Shown here piece by piece: positions 15,529-23,176 of a DNA stretch of 42,034 nucleotides. Both the position numbers and the translations under genes were made by a program. The DNA is from Deltaproteobacteria bacterium GWA2_55_10 (GTDB taxonomy: Bacteria > Desulfobacterota > GWC2-55-46): contig MGPL01000081.1 of the NCBI GenBank assembly GCA_001797415.1, positions 1 through 42,034 on the forward strand, read 5' to 3'. The notes under the pieces are model-generated. The model was not told the origin of the DNA and did not search any database. It saw only the letters and a list, made by a program, of their open reading frames with translations. Numbering within the stretch: position 1 is the stretch's first letter; each line of letters opens with the position of its first letter.

Positions 15529-16400
15529 GTCCCGAACGACATGAAAAGGACGAAGCTCGTAAAACCTATCCAGAGATAGTCCCTTCCGGAAAACGCGGCC
15601 GCATTTGATGCGCTCACTATCCTGCCGGAGAAGCCCCTCGATATCATGGCCATGTTGACCTCCTCGGCCATTTGGAAAGACCTTTTCAATATCAGGGCGG
15701 CCCGTGAGGCGAACCACCTCTGCGACTCCCTCAACGCGGCCCTCTGGACGGTCCTCGACTTCCTCGCCAATGCCGCATCCTGGGCTGTCTTGATCAATAT
15801 GAAAACATACCTGAACGTAAAGAAGAGCGCGGTCACGAAAAAGCCGGGGATTATCCTGCCGAGTCCCCTGAAGAAATCGGCCTGCCTTGTTGTAAGGGCA
15901 AGAAGGGAAGCCAGCGTGACCATCGTGGTTACCCGTAGAATAAAGAACCCAGCCGTCATGAGCCCCTCGCCCGTTATCGCGAGCCCGAACGCGCCCGCAA
16001 GCTCTCTCCCCGGCGTGACCACGTTGAGCGAGACCGGAAGGGCGAGGACGAATGTAAAAGCCGCCGCAGGCAGCACCCTCTTTGCCAGAGGTGCCAAGCC
16101 AATTCCAGTCTTTATGGACATGGCAACGGCAAAAAGCAGCACGCCTGAGAGGAAGAGGGCGTTGCCCGCAATGGCGGAAGCCGCTACAAGCAGGAAAAAG
16201 CCTGCGAGCTTTGCCCTGGGCTCGAGCCTCTGCAGCGCTCCGTCCCTTGACGCGTACTCCTCTGTCGAGAAGGCCTTTATCACCGCCGCGGAAAAGCCGG
16301 CGATGCTCTTCTCGATAAAGCCCGAAGGCCTGAGAGTCCCGCCGGAGCGCGTCTGGTCTCTCGAATCTTTAAACCATTCAGGGAGCTTTATCTCTTCCAC
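15525..16400 (-). CDS. cbiQ: Cobalt transporter transmembrane protein CbiQ
   Basis: T-component of the cobalt ECF transporter, 291 residues, with four to six membrane segments and the two cytoplasmic coupling helices that contact CbiO (the arginine-containing ALARKSRT and MISRGFSGR segments near the C-terminus). The N-terminal ~60 residues are a polar extension before the conserved region starting at RLEPRAKLAGFF. The start is a GTG at 16400 that overlaps the end of cbiM by 13 bp. It precedes cbiO with a 4-bp overlap. Confidence 0.92.
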   Translation of the reverse strand: MEEIKLPEWFKDSRDQTRSGGTLRPSGFIEKSIAGFSAAVIKAFSTEEYASRDGALQRLEPRAKLAGFFLLVAASAIAGNALFLSGVLLFAVAMSIKTGIGLAPLAKRVLPAAAFTFVLALPVSLNVVTPGRELAGAFGLAITGEGLMTAGFFILRVTTMVTLASLLALTTRQADFFRGLGRIIPGFFVTALFFTFRYVFILIKTAQDAALARKSRTVQRAALRESQRWFASRAALILKRSFQMAEEVNMAMISRGFSGRIVSASNAAAFSGRDYLWIGFTSFVLFMSFGT

Positions 16401-17356
16401 AGCCTGCCCCAGATATATACCAATGCCACGACGAGTGCGCTCCCCAGGAGCGCCGAAAATATATAGATGAGTCCCCCGAACGGCCCGCTTGCCCCCGGGA
16501 GGCTGTAATCAGGAAGAAGGCCCTTCCAGCCGCCTCCGTACTTCTCTATCCCCGCCGGGACATAGCCCAGCAGACGAAAGAGCTCTTCGCTCGACCATTC
16601 GCCCCAGGGCTCTCCAGTCGCAAAGAGCCCTAAAGGTGTGAGCACCGCAAGCAACACAAGGACTACCCACAACGGCTTCAATGAGCCACCCTCGTGCAAG
16701 AGTCCTTTGTCCATCCTGTGCGCGTACGAGACTATAAGCGCTGTCCCGGCTGCTTCGATCGGGCCAAAGAACAGGAGGTGCGGCAGGACCATTGCCGGAA
16801 CCGAGATGCTCAGTGGGTAAGGCGCGTAGAGCGCCCTTCCGTCAGGCCCGTGCGCAATTATCGGCTGAATGCCCAGTTCCACCGCCGCGGCCAGCGCCGT
16901 CAGGTTTATAGCCACATACCCCGCTACCGCGGCGGCGAAGACCCTCCTGGCAGGTCCTGCGTCACCCACGGCAAGCACCCGGTATATGTAATATCCGGGC
17001 AGGCACATCAGAAATGCCATGTTAAAGCTGTTGGCCCCGAGAGTCGTAAGGCCGCCGTCCCCGAAAAAGAAGGCCTGCAGGCTGAGAGTCAGGCTCAGGG
17101 CAACAATGGCTGCCCACGGGCCAAGCGCTATTGCCACCACCGCACCCCCTATCATGTGGCCCGTAGAGCCGCCGGGGATGGGGATGTTGAACATCATTAT
17201 GACAAAGGTGAACGCTGCGCCAAGGGCCAGCAAAGGCAGCTGTTTTAACCTGAGCTCCCTCTCAGCCCTCTTTGAAGCGTAATACCAGACAGGGGCCATT
17301 ACGGCGTAGAAGACCACGCATGTAGCCGGGCTCAGGTATCCGTCAGGTATGTGCAT
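16388..17356 (-). CDS. cbiM: Cobalt transporter substrate-binding membrane protein CbiM with PDGLE domain
   Basis: S-component of the cobalt ECF transporter. It starts exactly MHIPDGYLSP; the Met-His N-terminus supplies metal ligands in the CbiM/NikM family. A further conserved motif is GSTGHMIGGA at about 62-71. Residues about 1-215 carry six to seven membrane helices. The C-terminal ~100 residues match the PDGLE type (PLGLFATGEPWGEWSSEEL, LGYVPAGIEKYGGGW, PDYSLPG, then one helix), which replaces a separate CbiN. A GGAG ribosome binding site lies six bases before the ATG. Cobalt rather than nickel is inferred from the B12 context and riboswitch. Confidence 0.93.
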   Translation of the reverse strand: MHIPDGYLSPATCVVFYAVMAPVWYYASKRAERELRLKQLPLLALGAAFTFVIMMFNIPIPGGSTGHMIGGAVVAIALGPWAAIVALSLTLSLQAFFFGDGGLTTLGANSFNMAFLMCLPGYYIYRVLAVGDAGPARRVFAAAVAGYVAINLTALAAAVELGIQPIIAHGPDGRALYAPYPLSISVPAMVLPHLLFFGPIEAAGTALIVSYAHRMDKGLLHEGGSLKPLWVVLVLLAVLTPLGLFATGEPWGEWSSEELFRLLGYVPAGIEKYGGGWKGLLPDYSLPGASGPFGGLIYIFSALLGSALVVALVYIWGRLWKR

Positions 17357-17400
17357 CCAGGCTCCTTACCGGCAACGATACCTTATCATATACCGGCCGG

Positions 17401-18426
17401 CTATTTCGCCCCGACCGCGCTTGAAGCCACAATCGCAAGCGCGTTGACTATGGCTACCGCGACAGTGCTGCCGCCTTTCCTGCCCCTGGTAAGGATATAC
17501 GGAAGGCCGCTCTTCTCGAGCTCTTCCTTGGCCTCTACCGCGCCCACGAAACCGACAGGCACGCCTATCACAAGGGCAGGCCTGGGCCCGCCTTCCCTTA
17601 CTATCTTTATCAATTCCATGAGGGCCGTCGGCGCGTTGCCTATGGCCAGGACAGCGCCGTCCATGTACCCGGCGGCCTTTCTCATGGACGCTGCCGTCTT
17701 TGTCATATTGCCGGAGAGCGCTGCCTCGGCAACATCCCTGTCAGCCGAGAAGCAGAGCACCTTTGCGCCGAAAGGCGCGAGCCTCGCCCTCGCGATCCCA
17801 GCCTCGATCATCTTTACGTCCGTGATTATATCCCTGCCAGACCTTACCGCCGCAATGCCGGATTCAATCGCGCCGGGACTGAAAGCGAGGATATCCTTGT
17901 ATTCAAAATCAGCGGTCGAATGTATGACCCTCTTTATTATGGGAAGCTCGACCGGGTCCAGGGCCGCCTCGTCAAGCTCTGTGCCGATTATCCTGAAGCT
18001 CTCCTTTTCTATCGGGTGCTGGCAAGGGACTCCCTCTTTTTTTTCAGCCGGCATGGCCCCGCTTATGCGCTCTATCGTGATATCGACCAGTTTGTCATGG
18101 AAGCCCAGGTTGTCGGTTACTCTTACTTGAAGCCCGGCGTGCCTTTTTTTCGCCTCCTCTATCTCTGCCGGGAGGTCCTTTGTGACATGAAGGCCCGCGT
18201 AGAGGAAATATGGCATGACAAGTATGTCCCTGAAGCCCTTTGATACGAGTATGTCAGCCGCTGCCTGGAAATCCGGCATCTCCATCTGAAGAAAGGCGCT
18301 CTGGACGCATCCGTAACCGCCCCTCTCCTGCAGGGCCTTTGCCACCATTCTCAACGTCTCGTTGGCCTCCGGCGCCTTGCTCCCGTGGCCCAACAGCATA
18401 ACCGCTTTTTTCCCGGCTATTGACAT
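17401..18426 (-). CDS. cbiXC: CbiX-CbiC fusion: sirohydrochlorin cobaltochelatase and cobalt-precorrin-8 methylmutase
   Basis: A 341-residue fusion that joins the first (cobalt insertion) and a late (methyl migration) step. Residues 1-125 are a small CbiX chelatase with H14 in MLLGHGSKAP and H80 in YFLYAGLHVTKDLP as likely metal ligands. After a linker (about 126-145), residues 146-341 are CbiC with the catalytic His at 169 in RVIHSTADFEY and later ADRDVAEAA and IGVPVGFVGAVEAKEEL. The ATG at 18426 has GAGGGA seven bases upstream. The frame is open further upstream only because it runs through the riboswitch and terminator. It is the first gene after the B12 riboswitch. Confidence 0.93.
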   Translation of the reverse strand: MSIAGKKAVMLLGHGSKAPEANETLRMVAKALQERGGYGCVQSAFLQMEMPDFQAAADILVSKGFRDILVMPYFLYAGLHVTKDLPAEIEEAKKRHAGLQVRVTDNLGFHDKLVDITIERISGAMPAEKKEGVPCQHPIEKESFRIIGTELDEAALDPVELPIIKRVIHSTADFEYKDILAFSPGAIESGIAAVRSGRDIITDVKMIEAGIARARLAPFGAKVLCFSADRDVAEAALSGNMTKTAASMRKAAGYMDGAVLAIGNAPTALMELIKIVREGGPRPALVIGVPVGFVGAVEAKEELEKSGLPYILTRGRKGGSTVAVAIVNALAIVASSAVGAK

Positions 18427-18457
18427 AATCGTCCCTCTCTTGATTCTGTACGGACAA

Positions 18458-18494
18458 AATAAAAAAGCCCTCTCTTCAAAAAAGAAGGAGGGCT
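18458..18494 (-). terminator. Intrinsic terminator of the B12 riboswitch
   Basis: On the minus strand AGCCCTCCTTC and GAAGAGAGGGCT form a stem (18494-18466) followed by TTTTTTATTTT. It stands between the aptamer and the cbiXC start, so it is the expression platform: with cobalamin bound, transcription would stop here. Confidence 0.85.
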
Positions 18495-18552
18495 GAAAAA
18501 GCAAAGAAAATGCCGCGCCCCTCACCTTCTTTACCATCGAAGAACCCGTGAG

Positions 18553-18736
18553 GCATATCCAGGCAGGTCTCCTGACTCGCGGTCTTCTCTGCCTACTCCC
18601 CGCGCCTTCCCGGCCTTTTAAGGCCAGTGGCTTCTCGCGGGTTTCGTTACCGCTTACAGTGGCGGGTCCGTTCCCGATTCTCCGCTTAACGCGGACCACG
18701 GGATTCCCTTTTTAGCCCCTTGGGGCTACCCAGATA
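18553..18736 (-). ncRNA. Cobalamin (AdoCbl) riboswitch
   Basis: The B12 box AGTCAGGAGACCTGCC is present without mismatch on the minus strand (18577-18562). Other class features, in order, are GCCACTGT followed by AGCGG, the GGGAAGGCGCGGGGAGTAGG segment, and a closing stem in which CATATC pairs with GATATG. An intrinsic terminator follows. The element controls cbiXC and, through tight spacing, probably the cobalt uptake and corrin genes that follow on the minus strand. Confidence 0.95.
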
Positions 18737-18757
18737 TGTCTAAAATCAGTTTTCAGA

Positions 18758-18786
18758 ATAATTGCATTTTGAGGCCCTCTTGTCAA
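18758..18786 (-). promoter_or_regulatory. Candidate promoter for the cobalamin block
   Basis: On the minus strand a perfect TTGACA (18786-18781) is separated by 17 bases from AATTAT (18763-18758). The start of transcription would fall near 18750, just before the riboswitch aptamer. Confidence 0.6.
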
Positions 18787-18858
18787 CCCCCTACTTTCTT
18801 TTTTAAAAAAAGAAAACAGGCAAGGAAAAAACAATTGTGCCTTCTTAAGCGGGTCGCC

Positions 18859-18881
18859 GGTTCAATCTTGCAGATTGAACC
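18859..18881. repeat. Perfect hairpin GGTTCAATCT/AGATTGAACC
   Basis: A 10-bp perfect inverted repeat with a 3-base loop, followed on the plus strand by GAAAATTTTTT. It lies in the intergenic space between the diadenylate cyclase gene and the B12 promoter. No gene on the plus strand would need it; it may be a second barrier or part of a small unrecognised RNA. Confidence 0.6.
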
Positions 18882-18911
18882 GAAAATTTTTTCAGCCATT
18901 AAAAATAAACA

Positions 18912-18936
18912 AGGTTCAGGGTGCAACCCTGAACCT
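18912..18936 (-). terminator. Terminator of the DAC-domain gene
   Basis: An 11-bp perfect stem AGGTTCAGGGT/ACCCTGAACCT with a 3-base loop is followed on the minus strand by TGTTTATTTTT. It lies about 35 bp beyond the stop codon of the gene at 18971. Confidence 0.75.
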
Positions 18937-18970
18937 GCCGCGAAAACAATTATTATTCACCACCCATAAA

Positions 18971-19891
18971 TCATACTCTCTTTACCGGCATCCCGGGCTT
19001 TACGGACGGCCTCTCAAGCTCGAGGAGTATCTTGCCTTTCCTGAATATCCTGACTATTCCGGTAGAGCCGGATATCGTTATGGCGGCTGCTTCTGTGACA
19101 TCGGTTATCCCGGCGGCGGACATGTGCCTGCACCCGAGGCCTGGCATAAGCCCCTCTTCCTCGAGCGCCGCGTCAAGGTGGATCCCCGCGGCCATTACGA
19201 CCCCGTCCTCTCTTATGATGAACGCGCCGTCGAGGAGCGAAAACTCCTTTATCGTCTCGTGCACTGCCTCGTCGAGGATATTCCTCGAGTCTTCGGGATA
19301 GCCCTTGAACGGGTTCATTATAAGCGGCCTCGAGAGCTTCATCACCTTGTCGTTATCGCCTATTACAAAGGTGGTGCCGACGGTGCGCCCCTCCCTGCCT
19401 TCGCTGGCGAGCTCGAGCGCGATATTAAGGACAGCTTCGAGCACCTCTGGCTTGACCTTTTTGAAAAGGTCCATCGAGATGCCCATTGCCGTGAAGACCT
19501 CCGCCTCTTTCTTCAGGTCTATTATCATCAGGCTGTCAAGTATGCCGTGCACAGGCAGGCCGGTCACGCATACGACCTTGTCAGAGCTCTTTATTATGCC
19601 CTCCGCCACGCCCATTATAAGGGAGAGCTTCACCTGGCCAATGCGTGTGAGCCTCACGACCGGAAGCTTGAGGATAGCCTTCACTTCCTTCCTCAGCGGC
19701 TCAAGCGTTTTCAACGTCTCTTCGCTCTGGGTGATGAGGACGAACCTCTTCTTGTCCCTGGACCTCCTCCAGAAGCCCCTGTCCTCGATGGCATCGACGA
19801 AGAAAAATAGCGCGCCCGCCCTGTGGTCCTTGAGCGCGGCAACCGCGCCAGCCATCATCTTTTTATTCAGCATGAGCGCGTTCATCGTCAT
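18971..19891 (-). CDS. Diadenylate cyclase-domain protein (DacZ/CdaZ-like)
   Basis: A 306-residue soluble protein. The C-terminal ~130 residues look like the DAC (DisA_N) domain that makes c-di-AMP: DGA at 221-223 in LLDGAFIIREDG, then GLGCRHMSAAGITDVTEAAA with the motif at 255-257, and ITISGSTGIVRIF. Where the family has RHR, this protein has RHM. The N-terminal ~170 residues (KRFVLIT, VVRLTRIGQVKLSLIMGVAE, VVCVTGLP) recall the N-terminal domain of archaeal-type DacZ. The start is ATG at 19891 (alternatives GTG 19894, ATG 19885), overlapping the TrmJ-type gene stop. Activity is likely but not certain because of the motif change. Confidence 0.8.
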   Translation of the reverse strand: MTMNALMLNKKMMAGAVAALKDHRAGALFFFVDAIEDRGFWRRSRDKKRFVLITQSEETLKTLEPLRKEVKAILKLPVVRLTRIGQVKLSLIMGVAEGIIKSSDKVVCVTGLPVHGILDSLMIIDLKKEAEVFTAMGISMDLFKKVKPEVLEAVLNIALELASEGREGRTVGTTFVIGDNDKVMKLSRPLIMNPFKGYPEDSRNILDEAVHETIKEFSLLDGAFIIREDGVVMAAGIHLDAALEEEGLMPGLGCRHMSAAGITDVTEAAAITISGSTGIVRIFRKGKILLELERPSVKPGMPVKRV

Positions 19892-20658
19892 CACCGCCGC
19901 TCTTTAACGGTGCGCGCCTGCGTCTGAGCGAATATGCCACGGAGCATATTCACCTCCTTCATCATGAGTCCTGTCCTGCCGAAGAGCCTCCTGAAGCTCC
20001 TCATTATGGCCTCGAGCAGATACTCTCCGCCCTTGTCGCCGTAGCCGAGGCCCTTCAACATCTCCTCCAGGTGGGCGTACATCTTCTCGACCTCTTCCTT
20101 CGGAGCCGCCTTGATAGTGGGCTTTTTCGGCATCTGGGCGCTGAAAAGATGATAGCAGATAATCATGACCGCATGGGAGAGGTTGATCGACGGGTACTCA
20201 TCAGATGTGGGTATCTCGACGAGCATGTCGCAGACCGGTATCTCCTCGTTCAGCAGGCCCCTGTCCTCCCGGCCGAAGAGTATTCCGACCCTGCTCTTGT
20301 GAGCGAGCCTCAATATGGCTGGCACGGCCTCGTCAAGCGATAGCACCGGGAACCTCTGCCTGCCTATCCTCCGGGTAGCGCCCACTATTATCGCGGGCTC
20401 GTTCAAATAGCTCGCAAGGTCAGGGAAGACCCTGGCGCTTGCGAGCACAGCGTCGGCCTTGCAGGCCATTGAGTATGATTCGTTGTTCTTGTAATCGCAG
20501 GGGTTTATGAGTACAAGGTCAGAAAAACCCGTGTTCTTCATGACCCTTGCCGTGCTGCCGACATTGCCTGAGCTCTGGGGCTCGACGAGCACGATGGAAA
20601 TATTGGCGTTGGCCGGGGGCCTGGGAGCCTTTGGTTTGGGTTTGTTGCTTCTTCCCAT
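19891..20658 (-). CDS. trmJ: TrmJ-type SPOUT RNA methyltransferase
   Basis: Predicted 2'-O-ribose methyltransferase of tRNA (position 32 in TrmJ). The 255 residues begin with a basic, Pro-rich tail, then ISIVLVEPQSSGNVGSTARV, the SpoU motif 1. Motif 2 is VGILFGREDRGLLNEEI and motif 3 is IPTSDEYPSINLSHAVMI. The C-terminal ~80 residues contain the TrmJ-style helical extension. The stop overlaps the start of the DAC-domain gene, so both are translated from one mRNA. It could modify another RNA, as SPOUT specificity is hard to read. Confidence 0.88.
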   Translation of the reverse strand: MGRSNKPKPKAPRPPANANISIVLVEPQSSGNVGSTARVMKNTGFSDLVLINPCDYKNNESYSMACKADAVLASARVFPDLASYLNEPAIIVGATRRIGRQRFPVLSLDEAVPAILRLAHKSRVGILFGREDRGLLNEEIPVCDMLVEIPTSDEYPSINLSHAVMIICYHLFSAQMPKKPTIKAAPKEEVEKMYAHLEEMLKGLGYGDKGGEYLLEAIMRSFRRLFGRTGLMMKEVNMLRGIFAQTQARTVKERR

Positions 20659-20703
20659 TGGATAGACTTCTCCTGTCAGGTTTAGACAGAAAAGTATATC
20701 ATT

Positions 20704-20733
20704 TACTTTCTTTTTCGAGAAAAAGAAAGTAAG
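20704..20733. terminator. Palindrome with T/A tracts upstream of the TrmJ-type gene
   Basis: TTACTTTCTTTTTC/GAAAAAGAAAGTAA is a perfect 14-bp inverted repeat with a 2-base centre. It lies 45 bp upstream of the TrmJ-type start on the minus strand and may stop readthrough from the EF-hand gene. It lacks a separate T-run, so its strength is uncertain. Confidence 0.45.
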
Positions 20734-20780
20734 GCGGTTCAGGCGCGTTTCGGCGGGCCATTGAGCTTGAAAATCTTGTT

Positions 20781-20845
20781 CAGGCTGCTCAAAAAAGTCC
20801 GGATGCGAGGCCCCGGTTAAATCGGGGAGCGAGGAATGAGGCGTA
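20781..20845 (+). repeat. Family A miniature repeat, copy 3 (truncated)
   Basis: The left half is present, from CAGGCTGCTC through the core CCCCGGTTAAATCGGGG to GAATGAGGCGTA. The right half is missing; family B begins 8 bp later. It is the only truncated copy in the window. Confidence 0.85.
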
Positions 20846-20852
20846 TATTAAA

Positions 20853-20996
20853 GGCTACCTCTAAAAATTAGGAATTTTTTCTGAGGTCAAGGAAGGGCGG
20901 AAATAAAAAGCGCAGCATATGTTGTGGTATATGTGAGCATTTTTATTTTCGCCCTGACACAGAGATCAGGAAAAATAACAATTTTTAGCGGTAGCC
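20853..20996. repeat. Family B palindromic miniature element
   Basis: About 144 bp that pair almost end to end. The outer arms are GGCTACCTCTAAAAATT and AATTTTTAGCGGTAGCC; the inner arms are GGGCGGAAATAAAAAGC and GCATTTTTATTTTCGCCC; the centre is a CATATGTTGTGGTATATG-like region. It has no coding capacity. Its right edge contains the stop codon of the EF-hand gene. The pattern fits a MITE or REP-like element. Confidence 0.8.
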
Positions 20997-22051
20997 TAAA
21001 CTACGAGATCGATTTGCTGAACTGTTCCTGGGGTCATGTCTTCGGTGAGGAACAGGCCGGTCGATTGCACCTGGCCGGTCGTGGTGTTGAAGGAATCCCT
21101 TACCTCGAAGCTGGTATTGGTATAGGAGAGGCTTATTGCCCCGATATTGAACTCCTTAAGGGTCTTCAATACATCCTTGCCGTCCAGGTCCTTTGACCAT
21201 ACGAAAAGGTTGTTATAGGCCTGGTCAGCCTCGTCTATCCACTTGTTGTTGTCGTGGTCGAGATGCGCCAGCTCGCTGAAGCCGTTGCCGGTCCTGGGGC
21301 CGAAGAGCTCGTTTCCGTTATTTACCTTGCCATCGCCATTGAGGTCGATCGCGAGAAAGCCTGAGCCGTGGCCCGCAAACGGGATAAGCTCGTTTGTCCC
21401 GTCTGAATCAAGGTCGAACTCGAACTTCATGGAGGTAAGCTCGGCCGCGCTTCCGCTGTAGTTGATCACAAGCGGGTCTATGGCGTTGCCCGCCTTTACG
21501 CTGGTATTTGTCTCGGTGATGGACGCCCTCATCATGCTCAGGCTCAGGTCAAATGATATTTCGGCGCCGTCCTTTGTCCTTATCGTGCCTGACGCGCTGA
21601 AGGTCACCGCCTCGACGCTCGCCACAGTCTCGCTCGACTCATAGGTCATGCCCCATTCGGGTGCGGCTTCGGCCTGAGCGGTCTCTCCGGCATTTTTAAG
21701 GGCCTCGACATCGCCGGGCTTAACCGGCTCGATGCTCATGACCTTTATCTTCTTGCCGGTCAGGGCCTCTAACAGGAGCTTCTTTACGAAGGTCTCGTTG
21801 TCAATGCCCTCGGGCATCTCTATCGCGCGCCTCTCGCAGCCCCCTTCAACGAACCTCTTTTTCATGGACTCGAAGCGGGAGCGGGCCTCCTCCGATATCT
21901 CAAGGGTATCCGCGACAGGGCGGCGCATCGCATCTCTGTCGTTCTCCGAGGGCCTCGGCCCAAGCCAGGCCTTTAGCTCGCTCTTTTTGGCGCCGTGCTC
22001 GACATGCGAGCGCAGAGCGTTCATGCTTATGTTGGAATCGGCTATTACCAT
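20996..22051 (-). CDS. EF-hand/calcium-loop protein of unknown function
   Basis: A 351-residue protein without signal peptide or membrane segment. The N-terminal half is helical and polar with no family I recognise. The C-terminal half has Ca-binding loops of the EF-hand/dockerin kind: DLDSDGTNEL, DLNGDGKVNNGNELFG, DHDNNKWIDEAD and KDLDGKD. Similar DxNxDGxxxNGxELFG segments occur in proteins exported by type I secretion and in RTX-like proteins, so export is possible but unproven. The last codon and stop lie at the edge of a family B repeat. The ATG at 22051 has only a weak AGAGAG upstream. Function unknown. Confidence 0.75.
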   Translation of the reverse strand: MVIADSNISMNALRSHVEHGAKKSELKAWLGPRPSENDRDAMRRPVADTLEISEEARSRFESMKKRFVEGGCERRAIEMPEGIDNETFVKKLLLEALTGKKIKVMSIEPVKPGDVEALKNAGETAQAEAAPEWGMTYESSETVASVEAVTFSASGTIRTKDGAEISFDLSLSMMRASITETNTSVKAGNAIDPLVINYSGSAAELTSMKFEFDLDSDGTNELIPFAGHGSGFLAIDLNGDGKVNNGNELFGPRTGNGFSELAHLDHDNNKWIDEADQAYNNLFVWSKDLDGKDVLKTLKEFNIGAISLSYTNTSFEVRDSFNTTTGQVQSTGLFLTEDMTPGTVQQIDLVV

Positions 22052-22114
22052 ACTCTCTGTGTTTATTTCGGCGGATCCGGGCGGGGCTTTATGGATTTTT
22101 CTTGAAATAAAATT

Positions 22115-22142
22115 CAGGGGAGGCTGATAAAGCCTCCCCTGA
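22115..22142 (-). terminator. Terminator of the perR-prx-sigma operon
   Basis: AGGGGAGGCT/AGCCTCCCCT with a short loop is followed on the minus strand by GAATTTTATTT. It lies about 85 bp beyond the sigma factor stop and upstream of the EF-hand gene. Confidence 0.8.
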
Positions 22143-22226
22143 ACATCACTGCGGGCTTTGGGGGCGGGCTGTAAGGGCGGCTAAGTCCTGCGGAATATCT
22201 TTGGAAGGAACGTCATATCAGTCCTG

Positions 22227-23141
22227 TCAAGCCACATCCGAGTATTCTATATCCGTATCATCGGCCATCTGTCTCAATTTGCCCAGTGCCTTTGCCTCTA
22301 TCTGCCTTACCCTCTCCCTGGTTATCCCGAATTCCCTTCCTACCGTCTCAAGCGTCTTGGGGTCCTGCCCGTCGAGACCGAAACGCTCCCTTATGACTAC
22401 CTTCTCGTTCTCGTCCAGGCATTCGAGCCACTGCCTTACCTTCTCGGCCCTGTCCGCGCTGCCTATGGCCTCCATGGGCGGCGGGTAGCTCTCGTCCTCG
22501 AGCTTCTCGACCAGCGGCTGCTCCGTCTCTTCGTTTACGGCGGCCTCGAGCGAGTAGCTCTTCCTGTTTATGCCGTTGAGCTTCTTCACATACCTGCCTG
22601 AGAGGCCGGTCTTGCTGGATATCTCGCCGACGCTCGGCTCCCGCCCGAACTCCATCGTGAGGTCCCTTTCAGCCCTGGCGACCTTCGAAAGGTCGGTCGT
22701 AATATGAATAGGCAGCCTCACAGTATTTGCCTGGTTGGCTACGGCCCTGTCTATCGACTGTCTTATCCAGTAGGTCGCGTATGTCGAGAACTTGCAGCCT
22801 TTCGAGGACCTGAAGCGCTCGACCGACTTTATGAGGCCGATGTTCCCTTCCTCGATGAGGTCCTGCAGGGGCAGCCCCCTGTTCAGGTATCTTTTGGCTA
22901 TGTTCACGACAAGACGCAGGTTGGCCTCTATCATCTGCCTCCTGGCCTCGGCGTCGCCTTTCGCTATCCTCCTTGCCAGGCGCTTCTCATCGTCTGCCGT
23001 GAGAAGCCGTATCCTCCTTATCGTCTTGAAGTACGCGTTTATCGTATCGGTGCCGGAGCTCCTTTCAGCGGAACCGTCTTCCCCTGTCCGTGAACCCCTG
23101 CCGAACCGTGCAAGTATTACATTGTCCCTTGACTCTTCCAT
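22227..23141 (-). CDS. Sigma-70 family RNA polymerase sigma factor (RpoS/RpoD group 2-like)
   Basis: A 304-residue primary-like sigma factor. Region 1.2 (DTINAYFKTIRRIRLLTADDE), region 2 (EANLRLVVNIAKRYLNRGLP, DLIEEGNIGLIKSVERF, TYATYWIRQSIDRA), region 3 (GREPSVGEISSKTGLSGRYV) and region 4 (ERFGLDGQDPKTLETVGREF, ITRERVRQIEAKALGKLR) are all present. Region 1.1 is absent, as in RpoS-type factors. The ATG at 23141 with GGGGGAGG upstream is preferred over a TTG at 23159. It follows the zinc-ribbon gene by 35 bp, so it belongs to the perR-prx operon, which suggests a sigma factor raised under peroxide stress. Confidence 0.9.
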   Translation of the reverse strand: MEESRDNVILARFGRGSRTGEDGSAERSSGTDTINAYFKTIRRIRLLTADDEKRLARRIAKGDAEARRQMIEANLRLVVNIAKRYLNRGLPLQDLIEEGNIGLIKSVERFRSSKGCKFSTYATYWIRQSIDRAVANQANTVRLPIHITTDLSKVARAERDLTMEFGREPSVGEISSKTGLSGRYVKKLNGINRKSYSLEAAVNEETEQPLVEKLEDESYPPPMEAIGSADRAEKVRQWLECLDENEKVVIRERFGLDGQDPKTLETVGREFGITRERVRQIEAKALGKLRQMADDTDIEYSDVA

Positions 23142-23176
23142 GGGCCTCCCCCGTTGCAAGGCCGCCGGACTGCGCG

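Noticed and set aside
15529..15717. N-terminal extension of cbiO inside cbiQ
   Set aside because: The extra residues show no ABC features and lie in the conserved cbiQ gene; the ATGA overlap at 15528 is the natural start.
18427..18699. N-terminal extension of cbiXC
   Set aside because: It runs through the B12 riboswitch and its terminator; the ATG at 18426 has a proper ribosome binding site and gives the CbiX N-terminus.
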